Positions 1 to 4,866 are shown, counted from the first letter of the stretch. The stretch is 5,504 bases of DNA from JAUWOY01 sp034431315 (GCA_034431315.1 DAOUDK010000051.1:1-5504); one strand, 5' to 3'. Numbers and translations are program-made. The notes: generated by a model from the sequence alone, not told the origin.

Positions 1-117
1 CTGATAGCGCATTACGGCAAGGAGGAGGCCGTTCCCAATGAGAATGATCTGGACGAGAATTTCTGTCCAGAGTGTGACTTGCTCCACGATGGGGATTGCG
101 AGACCCCCAACCCATGA
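1..117 (+). CDS. 3' end of an unknown small protein with a CPxC motif (partial)
   Basis: Frame 1 is open from the window edge to the TGA at 115-117 and encodes the last 38 residues of a protein. The visible part is acidic, has a cysteine pair (FCPECD) and ends HDGDCETPNP. The cysteines could be half of a metal-binding knuckle, but with the N-terminus missing no family can be named. The stop overlaps the ATG of the next gene (ATGA at 114-117), the same join used repeatedly further along, which is the main reason to accept this as a real gene and to place it in one transcript with the transglycosylase. Confidence 0.6.
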   Translation: MIAHYGKEEAVPNENDLDENFCPECDLLHDGDCETPNP

Positions 118-551
118 TCCGCCTCGCCCTCCTGCTGGCCCTGCTGCTATGGGCCGGGGCCGCGCAAGCTCACTCGGAGGCGGAGTATCTGTTCCACGCC
201 GATCTGATCTGCGGGCGAGAAGTGCGCAGCCATCCTGATCCGCGGAATGCCGTAGGACCCGGCGGGGAGATAGGCTGGTGCCAAATAAAACCAGCGACAG
301 CGGAAATATTGGGCATCCCCCTTTCCGACCTGGTGGGCGAAGACAGGGGCAAGGCCGTGCAAGCTGCGGCCAAGATGTTGCGCGATTGCGCCTCAAAGGG
401 CTGGCACAGCGCCTACCGCAGGGCTCATTGCTACAATGCTGGCGCGGCAGCCAGACCGGGTGCGGCTCACGCCTACGCCCGCCAAAGCGCGTCAGATCAC
501 GCTACAGCGTGGCTCCTGTGGATCAATCAAATCAGACTCGCAAAGAGGTAG
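114..551 (+). CDS. Secreted lytic transglycosylase-like protein (SLT fold)
   Basis: This 145-residue protein probably cleaves peptidoglycan glycan strands outside the cytoplasmic membrane. Residues 1-19 form a classic Sec signal peptide: a positive residue (R3), a Leu/Ala-rich core and an AQA cleavage site before H20. The mature part carries SLT motifs in order: a candidate catalytic glutamate, E36 in GREVRSHPDPRNAVG; the GEIGWCQIKPATA block (51-63), matching the family's GAxGLMQxxPxTA; and YNAG (107-110). Four cysteines (33, 56, 92, 106) may form disulfides, unusual for such a short domain. The ATG at 114 was chosen because it overlaps the upstream stop and begins the signal peptide; a TTG at 96 would add six unlikely residues. 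Soluble single-domain proteins of this size are found in phages (lysis or entry) and in conjugation systems (VirB1-like); neighbours favour phage. The family is clear, the role is inferred. Confidence 0.85.
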   Translation: MIRLALLLALLLWAGAAQAHSEAEYLFHADLICGREVRSHPDPRNAVGPGGEIGWCQIKPATAEILGIPLSDLVGEDRGKAVQAAAKMLRDCASKGWHSAYRRAHCYNAGAAARPGAAHAYARQSASDHATAWLLWINQIRLAKR

Positions 552-554
552 ACC

Positions 555-887
555 ATGAGATCACTACACGGACCAAACGGCAGGATCAGGCGGAACGATC
601 GGAATCGTCATAGGGCGCATCGGGGAGGCCAGGGCATCCTGGGCGTGTTCGGGTTCCTCTGGATTCTGATGGGGATAAATCAGGTCCACCCGGTCGGCAT
701 GGCGATTCTGATAGGCTGGGGGCTCGTCATGCTGTGGCTGGCGTGGACTGAGCCGCCGCCCAAAGGGATATCCAAGGAAACGATGGACGCCATCTACAAA
801 CGCAGCCGCGCGCACTTCAGAGAGAACTGGCCGGAGGATGCAAAGATATTGGACGAGCGATCTCCGCCTACGCAAAATAATACTTGA
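555..887 (+). CDS. Small membrane protein with two transmembrane helices
   Basis: This encodes a 110-residue protein not matching a family I recognise. The first 27 residues are strongly basic (many R, H, N), followed by two hydrophobic segments, about 28-44 (ILGVFGFLWILMGI) and 47-66 (VGMAILIGWGLVMLWLAW), and a soluble charged tail of about 44 residues. The basic N-terminus and short loop suggest both ends face the cytoplasm. An AAAGAGG site (542-548) ends 6 bases before the ATG, inside the previous gene. It starts three bases after the transglycosylase stop, so a holin or lysis-accessory role is tempting, but the long tails are not typical of a holin. The final TGA (885-887) lies inside the -35 box of the next promoter. 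Confidence 0.7.
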   Translation: MRSLHGPNGRIRRNDRNRHRAHRGGQGILGVFGFLWILMGINQVHPVGMAILIGWGLVMLWLAWTEPPPKGISKETMDAIYKRSRAHFRENWPEDAKILDERSPPTQNNT

Positions 888-912
888 CACCCTGGCATAA
901 CCCTAGGATAAT
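884..912 (+). promoter_or_regulatory. Strong sigma-70 type promoter
   Basis: A perfect -35 box TTGACA (884-889) is separated by exactly 17 bases from GATAAT (907-912), which differs from the -10 consensus at one position. Transcription would start near 919-920, just before the AGGAGGA ribosome site (924-930) of the gene at 934. The -35 box overlaps the stop codon of the preceding gene. CCTGG (891-895) and CCAGG (913-917) form an inverted pair around the spacer and -10, with CCTAGG (902-907) between them, so a repressor site is possible. It is the only near-consensus plus-strand promoter I see and should drive the 934-2962 cluster. Confidence 0.8.
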
Positions 913-933
913 CCAGGTAACCCAGGAGGAACC

Positions 934-1176
934 ATGGCATTCAGCTACGACGATCTCTTGCAAGCCTACGAGCGGTACGTGCCCGAGCAGACCCGGGAGG
1001 ATATCCAGCGCCGGGACGATGAGCACCTTGGGCTGACGGAGCAGGAAGAGATGCGGGCCACTTTGGCGCTGATATCGAGGCCCGGCTACCGGCTTGATGG
1101 TGGGGCGCTCCGGGTGTGCGGAGTTTGCGCCGCGTCGATGCTCAGAACCCATTTCCATACAAGGGAGACAGCATGA
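934..1176 (+). CDS. Unknown 80-residue protein with CxxC/HxH end
   Basis: First gene after the promoter, with an excellent AGGAGGA site (924-930) just ahead of the ATG. The product is mostly helical and charged up to about residue 48 (YDDLLQAYERYVPEQTREDI...), then has C62-x2-C65-x7-H73-x-H75, a spacing that could bind one zinc ion. I do not recognise the family. Its TGA overlaps the ATG of the next gene (ATGA at 1173-1176), implying translational coupling. As the promoter-proximal gene of the cluster it is probably made early and in quantity, which is inference from position only. Confidence 0.75.
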   Translation: MAFSYDDLLQAYERYVPEQTREDIQRRDDEHLGLTEQEEMRATLALISRPGYRLDGGALRVCGVCAASMLRTHFHTRETA

Positions 1177-1334
1177 GCGAGATGAAATGCAGTCTGTGTG
1201 GTCAATACGGGATTCACTGGGCCGGTAATATGCTCGGGTTGAATCCGTTGGATCATACTGTATGCCTTCATTGCGGCGGCCTCGACTGTCAAGAACCGCC
1301 AGATGAGCAAGATGATGATGAGGAGGAAGCATGA
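1173..1334 (+). CDS. Small zinc-ribbon protein with acidic tail
   Basis: A 53-residue protein with two cysteine knuckles, C6-x2-C9 (KCSLCG) and C31-x2-C34 (VCLHCGG), plus C39, followed by a strongly acidic tail (DEQDDDEEEA). The spacing fits a treble-clef or ribbon binding one zinc. The start at 1173 is chosen over in-frame alternatives upstream because AAGGGAG (1161-1167) sits at the right distance and the ATG overlaps the previous stop. The acidic tail could mimic DNA or contact a basic partner protein, a common feature of small phage host-takeover proteins; this is inference. The 3' end again forms ATGA with the next gene. Confidence 0.75.
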   Translation: MSEMKCSLCGQYGIHWAGNMLGLNPLDHTVCLHCGGLDCQEPPDEQDDDEEEA

Positions 1335-1459
1335 CCTGGAACCAGAGACAAATCCGCAAATGGGATATTGAAACCGCCGTCATGCTGGCATTCCTGGCCC
1401 TCGCGGCCATGGGGCTCGGCGGCCTGGTCGCATTGCGGGTTGCGGGGGCGCTGCCATGA
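1331..1459 (+). CDS. Single-pass membrane peptide, 42 residues
   Basis: A short gene fitted exactly between ATGA overlaps at both ends (1331-1334 and 1456-1459). The product begins with a basic amphipathic stretch (MTWNQRQIRKWDIE) followed by one hydrophobic segment at about 16-38 (AVMLAFLALAAMGLGGLVAL) and a short LP end. A GGAGGAAGC ribosome site (1322-1330) abuts the start codon inside the preceding gene. Its role is unknown; phage early clusters often contain such inner-membrane micropeptides. The conserved gene joins and open frame support it despite its size. Confidence 0.65.
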   Translation: MTWNQRQIRKWDIETAVMLAFLALAAMGLGGLVALRVAGALP

Positions 1460-1668
1460 CCGAGCACGACCCGGTAAAAGAATACGCGCGCATGGCTGCG
1501 ATCAAGAAACGAGAGGATGCGCTGTTTCGCTTGGAAGTGGCCGCCCCGGGCTTGCTGGAGGCGTGCAAAGCGGCGCTTACGCTTCACCTTTGGGAAGCAG
1601 GCGCTCACAACCAAACGATAATTTGGCAGATCGAGGCAGCCATCGCCAAAGCAGAGGGAGAGAAATGA
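1456..1668 (+). CDS. Small helical phage-type protein
   Basis: A 70-residue, mostly alpha-helical, mixed-charge protein. The middle and end (APGLLEACKAALTL ... IEAAIAKAEGEK) resemble a widespread group of short phage hypothetical proteins that end in a helix of the form AIAKAxGE; I know no established function for them. ATGA overlaps join it to the genes on both sides. No metal-binding motif or membrane segment is visible. The gene is likely real because length, frame and overlap all fit the cluster. Confidence 0.7.
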   Translation: MTEHDPVKEYARMAAIKKREDALFRLEVAAPGLLEACKAALTLHLWEAGAHNQTIIWQIEAAIAKAEGEK

Positions 1669-1829
1669 ACCAGAAAGAATATATACGTGAAGCATTGTGG
1701 TTAATTGCTACGTTGCTGTTCGCCAATAGTGATGGGCCAGTCAAGGAGGCAGAAGTATTCGCGCTAAAACTTGACAAGCTTGCGGCTGCAAAAATGCTTC
1801 TGGGTATGGAAGAGGACAAGGAGCCATGA
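1665..1829 (+). CDS. Unknown 54-residue protein
   Basis: The ATG overlaps the preceding stop (1665-1668) and the TGA overlaps the next ATG (1826-1829). A GAGGGAGA ribosome site (1654-1661) is well placed. The sequence reads as two or three helices: a moderately hydrophobic one (YIREALWLIATLLFAN, about 6-21) and a charged one (EAEVFALKLDKLAAAKMLLGM), then an acidic end. The first helix is too short and too charged to be confidently transmembrane. Local base composition is more AT-rich than its neighbours. No family recognised. Confidence 0.65.
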   Translation: MNQKEYIREALWLIATLLFANSDGPVKEAEVFALKLDKLAAAKMLLGMEEDKEP

Positions 1830-2962
1830 GCAACCCATCAGAGCACGTCAGCGCGCTACAGGAAGACCCGAGAGAGACGCACACGGTAGTCGTGCCAACG
1901 GCAACCATTCAGCACCTCGAATCGGTGAATGAGGTCCGGAGCCAAGTCAACGCCATCCAAGGGCTGATGAAAGAGGTCATGCAGGATGGAATTCATTACG
2001 GCGTGATTCCCGGAACCCAGAAGCCGACGCTCTACAAGGCCGGGGCTGAGAAGATCGGGCTCATGCTCAGGCTTGCGCCAGCCTTTTCCCGCGAAATGAT
2101 GTGGGATGGCGTCCACCTGACTGTCCAAGCTGAATGCACCCTGACGCACACGACAACCGGCACGGTGATAGCGTCGGCGGGTGGCATGTGCTCCACCCGG
2201 GAGACAAAGTACGCCTTCAGGCAAGCGACCCGGAAGTGTCCAGCGTGCAAGGCAGGGGCTATCAAGTGGAGCAAGTTCGATGGCGGGGGCTGGTACTGCC
2301 ACACCAAGGCCGGAGGCTGCAATGCCAAGTTCGCCGCCGATGACGACGCCATTACCAGCCAATCGGAAGGGCGGGAGGACAACCCCAATATTGCTGACAC
2401 GTACAACACCGTCTTGAAGATGGCCGACAAACGGGCCTATGTGGCCGCGATGCTGTTTGGCACTGCCGCCTCCGACATCTACACGCAAGACCTTGAGGAC
2501 TTCCCCCAGGGCACCGCCCCCCAACAGCCACCCCAGAACGCCCCTCAGTCGTCGAACGCCCCACAGCAGGCACCAGCGCCCCCGCCCCCCCAGCAAACGC
2601 AGCAGGGAAGCAACAGGCCGCAGAAATGCAAGAAATGCGGAGTCAATGCCGTGTGGGCCAGCAAAGAGGAATACGGCGGCGGGCACTACTGCTCGACAAA
2701 GCATGGAGGATGCGGGGCCAAGTACCCGCCAGCGCAAGCCGCTCCTACGCCTCCAGGCCCGTACAGGCCCTCAGCCGTGGCCCAGACCTTGATGAATGAT
2801 CTGACTGAAGCGCTCAAGAACAGTGGGTCTCCATCACGCGAGGTATTGGAGGATTTCCGAGGCGATAACCATGCCGCCCTCGCCAAATTCACGTCCGATG
2901 ACGGACTATGGTTCGAGGACGAAGCTAAACTATTGTGCGAAACCCGCGACATTCCGTTCTGA
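1826..2962 (+). CDS. Probable ssDNA-binding/annealing protein with two zinc ribbons and an SSB-like DIPF tail
   Basis: This 378-residue protein is the largest of the cluster. Its N-terminal core (about 30-225) includes VMQDGIHYGVIPGTQKPTLYKAGAEK and, near the end, TYNTVLKMADKRAYVAAML; a late helix of the form ALKRA/MADKRAY is reminiscent of phage single-strand annealing proteins (Erf/Sak/Rad52-like), but I cannot confirm that fold. A zinc ribbon (C138, C141, C158, C165) is inserted in the core. A Pro/Gln-rich disordered linker (228-266) leads to a second, near-identical ribbon (C268, C271, C289, C296), then a small helical domain, ending in DIPF, the tip by which bacterial SSB recruits partner enzymes. 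AAGGAG (1818-1823) is the ribosome site; ATGA joins it to the previous gene. Role in recombination or replication is inferred, consistent with a RuvC-like gene downstream. Confidence 0.8.
   Translation: MSNPSEHVSALQEDPRETHTVVVPTATIQHLESVNEVRSQVNAIQGLMKEVMQDGIHYGVIPGTQKPTLYKAGAEKIGLMLRLAPAFSREMMWDGVHLTVQAECTLTHTTTGTVIASAGGMCSTRETKYAFRQATRKCPACKAGAIKWSKFDGGGWYCHTKAGGCNAKFAADDDAITSQSEGREDNPNIADTYNTVLKMADKRAYVAAMLFGTAASDIYTQDLEDFPQGTAPQQPPQNAPQSSNAPQQAPAPPPPQQTQQGSNRPQKCKKCGVNAVWASKEEYGGGHYCSTKHGGCGAKYPPAQAAPTPPGPYRPSAVAQTLMNDLTEALKNSGSPSREVLEDFRGDNHAALAKFTSDDGLWFEDEAKLLCETRDIPF
2228..2335 (+). repeat. Zinc-ribbon module, copy 1
   Basis: Residues 135-170 of the 1826-2962 protein. Pattern C-x2-C-x16-C-x6-C, with the diagnostic stretch GGGWYCHTKAGGCNAKF. 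It interrupts the conserved core. Its partner copy lies at 2621-2725; the two share GGG-aromatic-YC-x-TK-x-GGC-x-AK, which indicates internal duplication or acquisition of the same module twice. Confidence 0.8.
2621..2725 (+). repeat. Zinc-ribbon module, copy 2
   Basis: Residues 266-300 of the same protein. Pattern C-x2-C-x17-C-x6-C with GGGHYCSTKHGGCGAKY. It directly follows the Pro/Gln-rich linker. Protein similarity to copy 1 is obvious while codons have diverged, so the duplication is not recent. Confidence 0.8.
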
Positions 2963-2975
2963 CCAAGAGGCAAAG

Positions 2976-3248
2976 ATGCAAACAGCAGAGAGGAAGGCGG
3001 TAAGGAAGCTGTATCGCCAGCAATGGTATCAGGAGAACAAGGAGAGAATTGCCGCTAAGAGTCGGGCGCGGTATTGGGCAAACCGCGGGAAAATAAACGA
3101 ACAGAACCGGAGGTATTACGCTGCACACCCAGAGCGGGAACGAGAAAAGGGTCGCAAATACTATGCCGCAAACAGCGAGAAACTCAAAGCCTATCAGCGG
3201 GAACGATACGCGGCAAAGAAAGCGGAACGCATGGAGCACCCCGCTTAG
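2976..3248 (+). CDS. Basic tandem-repeat protein (possible HNH-associated DNA-binding repeat)
   Basis: A 90-residue, very basic protein preceded by AAGAGG (2965-2970), five bases before the ATG. From about residue 17 it consists of imperfect repeats of 14-16 residues, each starting with an aromatic pair and carrying an N-x-E/G-K core: WYQENKERI, YWANRGKIN, YYAAHPERE, YYAANSEKL, then YAAKKAER. Arrays of this kind occur as N-terminal DNA-contacting regions ahead of HNH or endonuclease VII domains in phage and bacterial proteins; here no nuclease domain follows and the protein simply ends. It could be a free nucleic-acid-binding protein or the remaining half of a broken nuclease. A cysteine-rich stretch in the -1 frame just downstream makes the second option worth testing. 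Confidence 0.7.
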   Translation: MQTAERKAVRKLYRQQWYQENKERIAAKSRARYWANRGKINEQNRRYYAAHPEREREKGRKYYAANSEKLKAYQRERYAAKKAERMEHPA

Positions 3249-3349
3249 GAGCGCCAAGGACGGCGCAATGCCACGGATGGCACTTTGAATGCAGACGGTG
3301 CGGCGCATCATGCGCTGGAGAGTCTTTTCGCATAGCGCGGCATCCTTAA
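3236..3349 (+). other. Out-of-frame cysteine-rich stretch after the repeat protein
   Basis: The frame ending at TAA 3347-3349 reads, from 3266 on, QCHGWHFECRRCGASCAGES followed by FRIARHP. The CxxxxxxC-x2-C-x3-C arrangement is far more protein-like than the other two frames here. It has no ATG, GTG or TTG start of its own between 3077 and this point, and lies in the -1 frame relative to the gene ending at 3248. It could be a lost or frameshifted C-terminus of that protein, or chance. No slippery heptamer is evident at the join. Confidence 0.25.
3303..3315. promoter_or_regulatory. Perfect 13-bp palindrome, possible operator
   Basis: GCGCATcATGCGC is a perfect inverted repeat with a one-base centre, in the 173-base gap ahead of the HTH protein at 3422. 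Two weaker inverted repeats lie just upstream (GCGCC/GGCGC at 3251-3266 and TGCCA/TGGCA at 3269-3282). A binding site for the downstream HTH protein or a phage repressor is plausible but there is no convincing promoter next to it. Confidence 0.3.
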
Positions 3350-3421
3350 CGCGGAACAAGGCTAAGCCACCGGGCTCCCGGCCACCGTCTGTATCTCACC
3401 CAAGTCAACAACCGAGGAACC

Positions 3422-4084
3422 ATGGAACGCAAGCCAGAAGACACAGCAATCATTGAGCGCATCGAACAGGTGCGGAAGGGTCTGGAGATGAACAAGTCCA
3501 AGTTCATCGCCGGTGCCGGGTTCAGCCCACAAACTTATGGTAACTTCGTCGGAGCGCAGGGCAGCAAGCCCAGCCTCGCGCTGGTAGTGGGGGTTGCAGC
3601 GGCCTATGCGCCCCCTGGAGAGCGTGCTGCCTTCATGGACTGGCTTGTCCATGGGGATGATGACAACGCGCCTGCTGCGCGTGCTGTGAGCCCTCTTGAT
3701 CGGATTGGGGTGCTTGAGGCCGATGTCGCAACATTGAAGGACGGCCTGCTCACCCACTGTCACGATATGGATGACAGCGTGGGAGGTGGAGACACAACCT
3801 CGGCGATGTTTCTCAATCCTGATGATCGGCCTCGGATCGGCGATACAGCACACTGGCCCGCCGGATGGCCGGGCGCGCCGGTTGAAGAAGCCAAAGCGGT
3901 AGCCTGTATCCGCTGCGATGCATTCCCGGTAGTGGTAGCCGATAATGGGCGCCACATCATATCCTGTGACGCTTGCTACGACGGCGCACCGGATAGCGGC
4001 ACAAGGCATGAAGTGGCCGCGGATGTAACCAGGGCGGGGGCAACAGCGCTGTGGAATGACATGATGGATGGGTCCAGTGCCTAA
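3422..4084 (+). CDS. HTH (Cro/CI-type) domain fused to a Lar-like zinc ribbon
   Basis: A 220-residue protein with GAGGA (3414-3418) before the ATG. Residues 8-62 resemble a phage repressor-type helix-turn-helix: IIERIEQVRKGLEMNKSKFI, then AGFSPQTYGNF as the turn and recognition helix, then KPSLALVVGVAAAY. A short coiled-coil-like helix follows (about 92-110), then a low-complexity stretch. The C-terminal 60 residues have the layout of Lar restriction-alleviation proteins: C162-x2-C165, C182-x2-C185 and a final ALWND (W211-N212), the spot where the family has its conserved WN. Lar modulates type I restriction in Rac prophage; Lar-like zinc ribbons are common in phages and mostly uncharacterised. 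Lar proteins are usually stand-alone and under 100 residues, so this fusion is unusual. It could act on DNA as a regulator or bring a zinc module to specific sites. Confidence 0.75.
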   Translation: MERKPEDTAIIERIEQVRKGLEMNKSKFIAGAGFSPQTYGNFVGAQGSKPSLALVVGVAAAYAPPGERAAFMDWLVHGDDDNAPAARAVSPLDRIGVLEADVATLKDGLLTHCHDMDDSVGGGDTTSAMFLNPDDRPRIGDTAHWPAGWPGAPVEEAKAVACIRCDAFPVVVADNGRHIISCDACYDGAPDSGTRHEVAADVTRAGATALWNDMMDGSSA

Positions 4085-4112
4085 CCTCCGCACAACCGAT
4101 TGGGGTAGCGAA

Positions 4113-4538
4113 ATGAGGGAAGCAGAAAATCGAAGCGCAGAGACAGGCGCAAACCAAAGCGAATTAATCATGGACGCTACCGCTACTTCTCCCGCAAACA
4201 TCCTGTCGGATGCCTCTGGATCGCTGTCATGGGTAAGCCCCCCTGTACAGTATAGACAGCAGTCGATGGCGCGCGTCCAAATCACGATGGATAAGGATTC
4301 CGCATCCTCAACATTGGTAGGCATTGGGCAGCGCCGAATTACGTCAAGAATCGCCAAGTTTAGCTTTGGCGCCACTGTGATTCTGCTTGTCTTGACGCTG
4401 GCCGGGATACTGCTTGACCAATTCTGGCTGGCCGCATTGGCAGCACCAACAATGATAGGCGGGATTGGGCTGCTCTATACTGCTGGCATGGATCTAAATG
4501 ACATTGACCGAAAACTCATGATCATTTACAGCGAATGA
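4113..4538 (+). CDS. Membrane protein with two C-terminal transmembrane helices
   Basis: From the ATG at 4113 this encodes 141 residues. The first 80 are polar and Ser/Ala/Thr-rich; then two hydrophobic segments at about 83-101 (FSFGATVILLVLTLAGILL) and 104-124 (FWLAALAAPTMIGGIGLLYT), then a short tail DLNDIDRKLMIIYSE. The start is uncertain: 4113 has a modest GGGG (4102-4105) at suitable distance, but ATG 4068 and GTG 4077, overlapping the previous stop, are possible, as is ATG 4170. The TGA overlaps the next ATG (4535-4538). The tail would be cytoplasmic if both ends are inside. No family recognised; superinfection exclusion or lysis roles cannot be distinguished. Confidence 0.6.
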   Translation: MREAENRSAETGANQSELIMDATATSPANILSDASGSLSWVSPPVQYRQQSMARVQITMDKDSASSTLVGIGQRRITSRIAKFSFGATVILLVLTLAGILLDQFWLAALAAPTMIGGIGLLYTAGMDLNDIDRKLMIIYSE

Positions 4539-4735
4539 ATGAGGACTTTTTCGAAAAACATCTGAAGAGAATCACATCAGCGCCAATACCCACAACAAAA
4601 TTCGGCCAGAATACGCTGTTTTCAGCGATTGCGGTGGGGGGTATTCCTGGGCAATTTCCAAAATTGGCGTCCCCTGGGATCAGCCCGGTCTTTGGTGTTG
4701 AGTTTGTTCATGGTCACGCCTCCATTTCATACTGA
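4535..4735 (+). CDS. Short ORF of doubtful extent, 66 residues
   Basis: The ATG overlaps the preceding stop in the ATGA manner, and the first 25 codons (NEDFFEKHLKRITSAPIPTT...) look like a plausible protein start. From about residue 36 on, however, the frame runs antisense through a decayed minus-strand gene start (4622-4711) and its Shine-Dalgarno region, so the Gly/Pro-rich C-terminal half is probably not an original coding sequence. The simplest view is a genuine 5' end whose 3' part was replaced by inserted DNA. No family recognised. Confidence 0.4.
   Translation: MNEDFFEKHLKRITSAPIPTTKFGQNTLFSAIAVGGIPGQFPKLASPGISPVFGVEFVHGHASISY
4622..4711 (-). pseudogene. 5' fragment of an IS1-like transposase gene
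   Basis: On the minus strand an ATG at 4711 follows GGAGG (4719-4723) at an ideal 7-base spacing. The first ten codons, MNKLNTKDRA, match the way many IS1-family transposase N-terminal proteins begin (MNKLxTKxRAQV...EGxSIRAT). The next codons (DPRGRQFWKLPR...) do not continue that family and the frame stops after 29 residues. I infer a transposase or HTH gene truncated near codon 10, with unrelated DNA joined there. The identification rests on ten residues, a promoter and a ribosome site, so it is tentative; an intact 29-residue peptide is the alternative. Confidence 0.4.
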
Positions 4736-4751
4736 ACATTATGCGTGACCA
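4711..4751. promoter_or_regulatory. 9-bp perfect inverted repeat at minus-strand promoter (operator-like)
   Basis: TGGTCACGC (4711-4719) and GCGTGACCA (4743-4751) are exact inverted copies 23 bases apart. On the minus strand one arm lies in the promoter spacer and touches the -10 box, while the other lies between the Shine-Dalgarno site and the ATG. A shorter pair, TGTTCA (4705-4710) and TGAACA (4733-4738), overlaps. Such placement is typical of a repressor operator; only the second arm would be transcribed, so an mRNA hairpin is unlikely. Confidence 0.5.
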
Positions 4752-4766
4752 AAACATAGATGTCAA
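4738..4766 (-). promoter_or_regulatory. Strong minus-strand sigma-70 promoter
   Basis: Reading the minus strand, TTGACA (4766-4761) is followed after exactly 17 bases by CATAAT (4743-4738), five of six matches to the -10 consensus. Transcription would begin near 4731 and reach the GGAGG site and ATG at 4711. The promoter appears intact although the gene it serves looks truncated, so it may now produce antisense RNA against the plus-strand genes around 4113-4735. Confidence 0.7.
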
Positions 4767-4834
4767 CACAAAACTCGCGTCGCAACACAACGTGTTACAA
4801 GAACTTGATTTGACAAGACGAACTGAGCCATGTA

Positions 4835-4866
4835 GAGAAAGGAGGGGTTTCCTCTTTCTCCGTTTT
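4835..4866 (+). terminator. Rho-independent terminator hairpin
   Basis: GAGAAAG (4835-4841) pairs with CTTTCTC (4854-4860) and AGG (4843-4845) with CCT (4851-4853), with one bulged G and a five-base GGTTT loop. CCGTTTT follows, giving a short T run on the plus strand. It would end transcription of the 3422-4735 genes before the oppositely oriented tRNA. On the minus strand the same hairpin lies immediately past the tRNA CCA end and may aid its 3' end formation. Confidence 0.6.

Noticed and set aside
868..1695. A 275-codon open frame on the minus strand
   Set aside because: It lies antisense to five well-supported overlapping plus-strand genes with ribosome sites and has irregular composition with no recognisable motif.
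1856..2737. A 293-codon open frame on the minus strand
   Set aside because: Shadow of the zinc-ribbon/DIPF gene; its Arg/Gly/Leu-rich sequence reflects codon bias of the other strand.
4243..4259. LexA-like box CTGT...ACAG
   Set aside because: The half-sites are nine bases apart instead of the required eight, and the site is inside a coding region with no good promoter.
3362..4375. A 337-codon open frame on the minus strand
   Set aside because: Antisense to the HTH-Lar gene and the following membrane protein, both with better starts and recognisable domains; no motif found in it.
4810..4838. Plus-strand TTGACA as a promoter
   Set aside because: The matching -10 (TAGAGA) is poor, and transcription would run straight into the hairpin and antisense through the tRNA.
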